A DNA stretch of 12,704 nt, taken from positions 1 to 12,704 of the forward strand of contig QKYT01000391.1 of assembly GCA_003550305.1 (NCBI GenBank), in the 5' to 3' direction. Made by a program: the position numbers and the translations under genes. This DNA comes from Glomus cerebriforme (lineage: Eukaryota; Glomeromycota; Glomeromycetes; Glomerales; Glomeraceae). Position 1 is the first letter of the stretch, and every line of letters begins with the position of its first letter. The notes under the pieces are model-generated. The model worked only from the letters and a program-made list of their open reading frames with translations, was not told the DNA's origin and did not search any database. Below are positions 1 through 7,700 of the stretch, in pieces.

Positions 1-1
1 T

Positions 2-139
2 ACACAGCCGGATATAGATTTATTAACTCTTTATGATAAAAAAGTTATTGCACTTTTATTATGTGAATTTATTGTAGTGATCAAAACAAGAGATAAGAAG
101 GATTATAAAGCAAATTCTATTAATATTGCAAAAGAATAA
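2..139 (+). CDS. C-terminal end of an unidentified protein (5' end outside window)
   Basis: An open frame enters from the left edge and runs 45 codons to TAA at 137-139. It reads like protein rather than chance: a hydrophobic helix-like stretch (VIALLLCEFIVVIK) is followed by a basic, polar segment (TRDKKDYKANSINIAKE). The spacing of Leu/Phe, a basic turn, Tyr and Ser-Ile loosely recalls the N-terminal helical domain of crypton-type or DUF3504 tyrosine-recombinase-like proteins, which are common in expanded fungal genomes. This is pattern resemblance only and could be coincidence. In that family the catalytic domain should follow, so if the resemblance is real this copy is truncated. The stop could also lie in a retained intron, since the exon structure upstream cannot be seen. 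Confidence is moderate that it is coding and low for any identity. Confidence 0.4.
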   Translation, partial: TQPDIDLLTLYDKKVIALLLCEFIVVIKTRDKKDYKANSINIAKE

Positions 140-162
140 TTTTTATTATTATACTGGTAACA

Positions 163-198
163 TAAATAGCAAAAATAGTTTAAATAGCAAAAATAATT
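163..198. repeat. Two-copy 18-bp tandem repeat
   Basis: The unit taaatagcaaaaatagtt (163-180) is repeated at 181-198 with one mismatch. It sits just after the stop codon of the left-edge gene. No function is evident. Confidence 0.6.
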
Positions 199-230
199 AA
201 AATAGTTAATTATACTTTTTACTGCAAAAT

Positions 231-278
231 TTACTGGGAGCGCATAAATAAATACATATAAAATATACTACCCAGTAA
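231..278. repeat. Short perfect inverted repeat (8 bp arms)
   Basis: ttactggg at 231-238 is the exact reverse complement of cccagtaa at 271-278, with a 32-bp loop. It could form a transcript hairpin downstream of the left-edge gene, or be chance in AT-rich DNA. Confidence 0.35.
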
Positions 279-327
279 GTATAAGTAAATTTGCATAAAC
301 GTGTAAATGGTGTTGATCAGGGGATAA

Positions 328-576
328 AGATATTTATACTACAAATACAGTATTAGCAGTGGAAATTATTCTATAGATGAATTCTTTGTTTCTACACGAA
401 CAAACAATAGTGATATATTTATCCTTGTTACCCAAGCAATTACTGGACCGCGTGATCTGGTGGTTCATAAATATTGACATGACCGTACGACTCTGTATGA
501 CATGATTTACATTCTGGGGAATTATATTATATTTATTTATGTTGAAAAATATGATTCAATTTTATCCATTTGTTAG
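328..576 (+). pseudogene. Possible decayed coding block with fibulin-like C-terminal pattern
   Basis: In one frame 49 sense codons (328-474) end at TGA 475-477, then a second stretch of 32 codons runs to TAG 574-576. The first part contains GN, FF, an STRTNNSD turn, FILVTQ and the segment ITGPRDLVV. The second part contains a hydrophobic strand (YILGNYIIFIYV). That order (GN, aromatic pair, Arg, hydrophobic strand, GPRD plus hydrophobics, final beta strand) resembles the C-terminal module of animal fibulins. The block is also less AT-rich than its surroundings. In-frame stops and no open frame upstream argue for a relic. Contamination, transfer or coincidence are all possible. Confidence is low. 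Confidence 0.2.
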
Positions 577-1664
577 CACCTAAGCAAAGATGAGAAATTT
601 CGTATATAATGCAGTTCTTGTTTTTTCCTGTGAATAATGAATGAATAATTTCGCACAAATTTGTTTATTTTGTTGTCGAGATTTAGGATTTTTTGTTTAG
701 GGATGATGATGTGATGCTTCAACCTGTTTGTTTTCCTGTTACTTAGCAGATTCTTTTGATTTTCCCATCGAGTTTTTGTAAATAAAAAATTTTTCTTTTA
801 TGTGTCTTTGAATACAAGTATTACAACTTACATTTTTAAAAAAATTAGAAATGTCACATTTTATCTATGTTTCACTATAGATGATTTTCCTTATTTGTTT
901 AAGATAAAAATAAATAAATAAATGACGAAAAAATAATAAAAGTAAATCCTTATAAAAATGATATATCTGTTTTTTTATACATTTTTGAATTGTAAAATAC
1001 TACTTTACAACATACTATTCTCTTCTGTGGCTTACTTATATTATCTCTAAATCAACTATATAAGGTAAATTGTTTTAAAAGAAATAAATTAGTAATTTCA
1101 TAACATTAACGCTGTTTTAACATAAATAAAAATGTTACGCAATATCAGCAAATGATCCTCAATTAATTGATTTTTTCTGTATCGTTAAATTTTTTTTTTA
1201 CGACAGTCACATGATATTGTTGGGAAAACGAACGAAAAGCAATTAACTGTTAATTTAATTTGATTATGCTAATAATTATTATTTGTATAACTCTTTATAT
1301 TTATAAAAAAAAATTATTTGGGAAAGAGAAAAAATTTTAACCGGTCGCTCCATGGAGTTTATCATACGACCGATCGGAGTTAAATTAATTTACGGGTTAT
1401 GTTATTAAAATCATAGTAATAAAACTAAGTTGTTACCAAATAAAGACGTCATTATTTGAAGAAAGCAATTTATTGATTTTTTCAGAATACAAGACCGCAT
1501 TAATTATCACACAATAATTTTCATCGTACTGTATAAATATTTATTTATGTTCTGCATGTACGTGACAAATAAGGACATCTTATCAATGATGTAACATTTG
1601 CATCATTTATTGATTTACAAGGAAAATTCACATGGTGATAAACAACTGCGTCAAAGATTAATTC

Positions 1665-1675
1665 TTTATATATTT
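1665..1675 (+). promoter_or_regulatory. Candidate TATA-like element for kinase gene A
   Basis: tttatatattt lies about 103 bp upstream of the ATG at 1778, with a CA-rich leader (actcaccacattaaag) between. In such AT-rich DNA the match is weak evidence. Confidence 0.25.
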
Positions 1676-1777
1676 AAATGAAGCATACGTAAAATTTTTT
1701 CTGTTATTCTTCAAATTGGTGGTTTATCTGTTACATTAATTAAAAATTAAGTACTCACCACATTAAAGAATATCAAA

Positions 1778-2698
1778 ATGTCATCTCTAATTAAAAAAAA
1801 CAAAACGTGTGATCAATGTGTTAATAAATATACAGTTAGAGAAAAGTATAAATGGTGTAAACCATGCAAGATAAATTACTTAAAAAATGATTTTATAAAC
1901 TGGACCAGCGGAAATGAAAAAATTGATAATTTCATTCAAAAATTACAATTAAATATTAACAAAAAGGATGATATAATATTTAGATTATTACCATATAATC
2001 AATTTAATGATATTAAAGAAATAGGCAAAAATGATCATGGTATAATTTTTTCCGCAATATGGAATGATACTTTCTTTATGTTATCAACTCGTTCAAAAAT
2101 TAAAGTTGATTTATTACAAAATATAAAAAGTATTGATGAATTTTTATTTGAGGTATGAAAAATTTTCGATTTTGTTAATTTAATAAATATAAATAAATAA
2201 TTATTTATTTTTATGTTTTAAATACTGTAGGTTAACGAAAATTATTCAAATAATATTGATGTTAAAATATATGGAATATCTCAAAATCCAGAAACAAAAA
2301 ATTATATTATGGTTTTTCAAGATAGTTATTGTGAAAAATGTGGTGAAAAATATACTCATATAAAGAATACATGGTGTAAACCTTGTCAGATAAATGAATT
2401 GAAAAAAATTATTATAACTTGGAATGAGAGTAAAAAAGTTGATGATTTCATTCAAGAAATGCGACTAAAAATTAACCGATCTAATGATGCAATATTTGAA
2501 TGGATACCATATAATCAATTCGTTAGTTTTGGAAAAATAGGTCAAGGTGGTTTTGCTACAGTATATAAAGGAATATGGAAGGATGGTCCGTTATTATATA
2601 ATGATCATACAAAAAAATATGAAAGGCACTCAGATAGACACGTTGCTTTAAAAATTTTACATGATTCAAAAAATATTACTGATAATTTTCTAAATGAG
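1778..2698 (+). repeat. Two diverged N-lobe modules in gene A (exons 1 and 2)
   Basis: Module 1 is exon 1 (1778-2152) plus the first part of exon 2 (beta4-beta5, about 2231-2320). Module 2 starts at the second Cys4 motif (about 2321) and continues across intron 2 into exon 3. Shared landmarks in order are CxxC, WCKPC, F/I-x-x-W, IPYNQF (LPYNQF in module 1), a G-loop-like strand ending in an aromatic-S/K-x-IW pair, and FLxEV at the exon end. Only module 2 has the glycine loop and catalytic lysine. Confidence 0.75.
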
Positions 2699-3597
2699 GT
2701 ATGAATTTATTTTTTCATTATTATAAAAAAAAATATTTTAATATTGATTTTTTTTCTCAATTATTTTATTAATAGGTTAAATCATATTCAATTTCAACAA
2801 ATATGTTTGATAATAATATAGTTAAAATATATGGAATATCTCAAAAACCAGATACAAAAGATTATATTATGGTTCTTGATTATTTAGAAGGTGGAAGTTT
2901 TAATAATTGGATAAAAAAGAATTCTTTTATTAATTGGAAAATTAAATTAACTATATTATATAAAATTATTAGTGGTCTTAAAGAAATTCATCAAAAACAG
3001 ATGGTTCATCGTGATCTTCATACAGGAAATATATTATTTGATTATCCAAAAAATAAATCTGACCTTTATATATGTATTTCAGATATGGGATCATGCGGAA
3101 AACTTGGTAATATAGATGAAAAAAATATTTATGGAGTTTTACCTTATGTAGCTCCTGAAGTATTAAGAGGAAAACCTTATACTCAAGCATCAGATATATA
3201 TAGTTTTGGTATGATTATGTATTTTGTTGCAACATTAAGACAACCTTTTATCAATGTTGCACATGATCATTTTCTAACATTAGATATATGTAATGGGATT
3301 AGACCTGAAATAAATGAGTCAGAAGCAACAAAAGATTATATTGATTTAATGAAAAGATGTTGGGATTCAAATCCAGATAATAGACCAAAAGCTATCGAAT
3401 TATATAAATTATTTTCAAATTCTAATGTTAGAAAAAAGCAATTTAGAAAAGATCTTTTATCTATTGAAGATAATTACTTAACTCATTCACAACATCCACA
3501 AGCTATTTATACATCTCGATTATTAAATCCTTTTACAAATAATCTTTTATTAAATGATAATTCTGATGATTGTATAAGTTGTATGATTACTGATTGA
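1778..3597 (+). CDS. Kinase gene A: TKL-type protein kinase with a duplicated zinc-ribbon/N-lobe module (3 exons, 554 aa)
   Basis: Exons are 1778-2152, 2231-2698 and 2776-3597; introns 2153-2230 and 2699-2775 both run GTATGA...AG and are phase 0. The ATG has a good context (caaaATGtc). Exon 1 (residues 1-125) has a Cys4 motif (C11, C14, C27, C30) and a degenerate N-lobe: IGKNDHGII replaces the Gly loop and the VAxK lysine is absent. Exon 2 (126-281) opens with beta4-beta5 (KIYGISQNPETK), has a second Cys4 motif (C159, C162, C174, C177), then an intact N-lobe with IGQGGFATV (228-236), VALK with K266, and alpha-C E281 as its last residue. Exon 3 (282-554) supplies the C-lobe: HRD 359-361, N366, DMG 384-386, APE 407-409, DIYSFG from 421, R484. 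The key residues for ATP binding and phosphotransfer are therefore present, in a TKL-like Ser/Thr (or dual) kinase that is probably cytosolic: no signal peptide or membrane segment is seen. The substrate is unknown. The gene converges on kinase gene B, which shares the YTQASDIYSFGMIMYF and HPQAIYTSRLLNPF blocks. Confidence 0.85.
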
Positions 3598-4729
3598 ACT
3601 AAGTCTAAATTTTGTATTACCCAAAATTTAAAATATTAGAAATTTTATAAGCCGAGAAATAGCTTTGAAAGACCATTATACAATAGTATAGGAAGTAACT
3701 ATTATATAGAGTTTTTTTTTATTTTAATTATTAGGTTGAATCATTTTAATATCAGGTTTTTAATCGAGTCAAAAGTGTGCCACGCCGTGATTAATCAAAT
3801 TTTATGTCTTATTATATAATAAATTATTATTTGGATTAAAATTTTAAAATTTCCTATTCTGTGCCATTTGTAAGTCATATAAATTAATTTGTTTACGTCC
3901 CAATTTCATAAATTTACACATCTATCAATTGCTACAAGAAGCCAGATTTTTAAGTGTTGTTATCAACGTATAGAGAGTGTATAGAGATCTGTAGCGTTAG
4001 CTGAGTGTTAGCTGCAAACAATGATTTCTTTGAAATGGCATCAGTAATATTTATTTCAAGTGGTAAAGGATCTAGTTTAGAATCGGAGATTGTGATTTAG
4101 TTCCGATCATTATAGTTAGCATACTATTATGGTAAATATTTAAACTTTAAATTTGGAAATCTCAAGTATGTGAAGTATATGAACTACAATTAACGATTTC
4201 AAAATATGAATATTCGAAAAATTAAAATGTAAAGTTTGAAAAATAAAAGATTTCAAAAAATTTGTTACTTTTTAATTGATGAAAAAAATTATATAGAAAT
4301 TGAGAAAGAATCTGATATAGCAATAAGTCCTAGATGTTTTTTTTTCATGCTTTAGCCTTTAGGGTTTAGGCACAATTAAGCCCAAATATTACTAATTACA
4401 AATATTCATATTGCATCTTATACACCGTATACACACGGGTAAATATTAAACAAAACCTTTTAAGTTATTCATAAAATTACATCTTAAAAATTCATGGGTA
4501 TAGCGTAAAGTAATTTAACAATAGAAAAATTTCATGCATAGTTTTTAATTGTAGATTCTAACTTGGGAATTAAATATTTGTAATTTTGTTAAATTTATGG
4601 GTTGATTTATAATAATTGCTTCAATTACAAACTGATTTTATTTTATGTAAAAAAATTTTACATGTACTCTATAATCAGTGTTTAACAATAAATAAATGTA
4701 TACAATATAAAAAAAAAAGAAATAGTTAT
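3598..4729. other. Intergenic spacer between convergent kinase genes
   Basis: No open frame with coding character is visible on either strand. The spacer contains the shared 3' flanks of two tail-to-tail genes. AATAAA occurs at 3818-3823 on the plus strand (221 nt past gene A's stop) and at 4642-4637 on the minus strand (about 90 nt past gene B's stop); both are possible poly(A) signals, though common by chance here. A slightly GC-richer patch near 3960-4020 has small direct repeats (gtatagaga twice, gttagctg twice). Confidence 0.5.
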
Positions 4730-7700
4730 TTATAGTATATTTAACCATCCTTTATAATCAATCTTAATGGAACTATCATCAATATCTGAAAGATCTTTTG
4801 TAAAAGGATTAAGTAATCGAGATGTATAAATAGCTTGAGGATGAGTAGTTGATTGTACGTTTTTCTTAAAAGAAGTTAGGTGGTTTTTTCTGTATTCTTC
4901 TGCTTCCCTGAACTGATCTTTAATTTCATAATCTTTCATTTTCTGCACTCTCTGCACTCTTCCCACTCTCCGCGCTCTTGACGTTCTCAACTCGTCACCA
5001 ATATGATTTATCCCTATACATATAATAAAAAATAAATTAACACTCTCATATAATTCATTAGCATTTGGTCTATTGTCTGGATCTGGATCCCAACATCTTT
5101 TCATTAAGTCAATATAACATTCTGGTGCTTCTGACTCATTTATTTCAGGTCTTTCTCCATTGCATATCTTTATCGTTAAAGCCATATCATGTTCACAATT
5201 GGCAAAAGGTTGTTTTCCGGTTGCTATAAAATACATAATCATACCAAAGCTATAGATATCTGATGCTTGAGTATAAAGCTTTCCTCTTAATACCTCAGGA
5301 GCTACATAAGGTAAAACTCCATAAATTCTTGATTTACTTAAATTTTCAACCTTTTCAATCTTTTCAACCTTTTTACATAATCCCATATCAGAAATATATG
5401 CATCATTTCTCATAAATCCATCATGTTTAATCAAAATATTTCCTGTATGAAGGTCACGATGAATAATATTTTTCCGATGAATTTCTATCAGACCACCAAT
5501 AATACTAAATAATGTAAGAATTCTATCAAACCAACTATAAGTTTCATAACTTTTTTTTATCCATTCATTAAAATTTCCACCTTCTGCATATTCAAGAACT
5601 AGAATATAATTTTTTGTATCTGGATCTTGAGATATCCCATATATTTTGATAATATTACTATTGTACTTTTTTGTTGAGTATTCTTGAATCTGAAATCAAA
5701 AAAAAATATATATTAATTATTACTAAAAAATTATTCAAATTTATAAAATTTCATACCTCATTTAGAAATTCAGTAATATTTGGTGAGTTCTTTAAACATT
5801 TTAAAGCAACATTTATATTTGAATTCCTTTTATATTTATTTATTTGCATATCATAATATAATGGACCATCTTTCCATTTTGCTGAATATACTATGGCAAA
5901 ACCACCTTCTCCTATCTTTTTAATATCAATAAACTGATCATATGATATCCATTCAAATACTATATTATTTGGATCTTCGATTTTTAATTGCATTTCTTGA
6001 ATAATATCATCGATTTCTTTATTTCCACTAGTCCAATTTATAAATTTTTTTTTTAAATAATCTATATGACATGATCTATACCATTCATGAATATTATTAC
6101 AATTTTCACAATGCATATATTGAAAAATTATTATATATTCTTTTGTATCTGGATTTTTAGATATTCCAAATATTTTAAGAGGGTATTGAGAATCTTGAAA
6201 TAGCCTCATATTTACCTTATTTAATTCTGTTGAATATTTAACTAAAGAAAAAAAATAATAATTAGCTTTTAAAAACAAATTAAATTAAATTCATTAAAAT
6301 TTTCATACCTTGATTATTTAGAAATTCATTAGTGACATTTTGTAAGTTGTATAATTTTAAAATAACTTCTTTAGCTGACTTTCTTATAAATTTTTTTTCA
6401 TAATAATTATAATATAATGGACCATCATTCCATATTGCTGAATATATTGTAACAAGATCATATTTATCTATTTCTTCAATGATATTAAATTGATTGTATG
6501 GTATCCATTCAAATATTATATCAAATAAGTTATTGATTTTTAGTTGCATTTTTTGAATAAAATTATCTATTTCTTTATTTTCACTAGTCCAACTTACAAA
6601 AGTTTTCTTTAAATCATTTATTTGGCATGTTTTACACCATTTATTGGTATATCTATCACCACATTTTTCACAATATCCATCTTCAAAAACTATAATATAA
6701 TCTTTTGTATCTAAATTTTGAGATATTCCTCGAATTTGGACATCTTCATAATTTGTTATCTAATAAATGAAATATTAATTAGATTAATAAAAAGGAAAGT
6801 ATTTTGACTTAAATTCATAAAGAAGGTTTATACCTCTTCTAAAATTCGCACCATCACATTTTGAGAGTTATGTAAGTATGATTTTAAATTAACTTTTGCG
6901 CCTGAGTTTCCTATCCATACTGCTGAATATAATGTAAACAAATTTTCTTTTTTTATTTCTTTAATATTATTAAATTGATTATATGGTATCCATTTTAATT
7001 CTTCAGATGTTGTATCTAATATTTGAATGAATTTTGATTGTACTCGAATTTTCTCATTTTCATTAGCCTGATTTACAAAATTATTTTCAAAATCTTTTAT
7101 TTGACATGGTTTACACCATTCATCAAGTATTGAAGAATAGCATTTTTTGCAATAACTATCTTCAAGAACCATAATATAATCTTTTGTATTTGGATTTTGA
7201 GATATTCCATATATTTCAGTTTTATTAGAATAAAAAGGATAATTTTTAACCTATTGAAATATAAAAAAAAAACATTATATTAAAAAATAAGAATATAATT
7301 AAATTAAATTCATAAAAAATTTTACCTCATATAAAAGTTCTTCAATGGCATTTCGTGATTCATATAATTTTAAATTGACCTTTTTATTTGGTTGATTTCT
7401 TATCCATTTATTATGATGATTATATAATGGACCATCTTTCCATATTGCTAAATTTATATCAAAATTATCCATTTTTTTAATATCATTAAACTGATTGTAT
7501 GGTATCCATTCAAATACTGGTGGTATCCATCCAAATACTGGTGATATCCATTCATCCATTGGTAATTCATCTAGAATTTTTAGTTGCATTTCCTGAATGA
7601 AAACATCTATTTCTTTATTTCCACTGGTCCAGGTTATAAAATTTTTCTTTAACTCATTTATTTGACATGATTTACACCATCTAGATATGTTTTTATATTG

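Larger units (their letters stand above)
140..1777. other. AT-rich intergenic spacer upstream of kinase gene A
   Basis: Apart from the small repeats and the decayed block listed separately, this stretch holds no convincing gene on either strand. It has poly-T and poly-A runs, an AAAT microsatellite near 905-923, and one GC-richer island at 1340-1378. The island has the perfect 10-bp palindrome ctccatggag (1348-1357) between CGGTCG (1342-1347) and its complement CGACCG (1368-1373). CGG/CCG inverted triplets are the type of site bound by fungal Zn2Cys6 regulators, but nothing here proves such a role. Confidence 0.5.

Noticed and set aside
2246..3190. Minus-strand open frames of 69 and 70 codons inside gene A
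   Set aside because: They are antisense shadows of exons 2 and 3, with low-complexity Ile/Phe/Tyr composition and no domain.
5014..5041. A 28-nt GT...AG stretch in exon 6 of gene B
   Set aside because: It is far shorter than the 67-80 nt introns here, and removing it would shift the frame and lose the conserved HPQAIYTSRLLNPF tail.
5671..5856. Plus-strand 61-codon frame over an intron and exon of gene B
   Set aside because: It is antisense to the end of exon 5 and intron 5, and its Lys/Ile/Phe composition reflects AT content.
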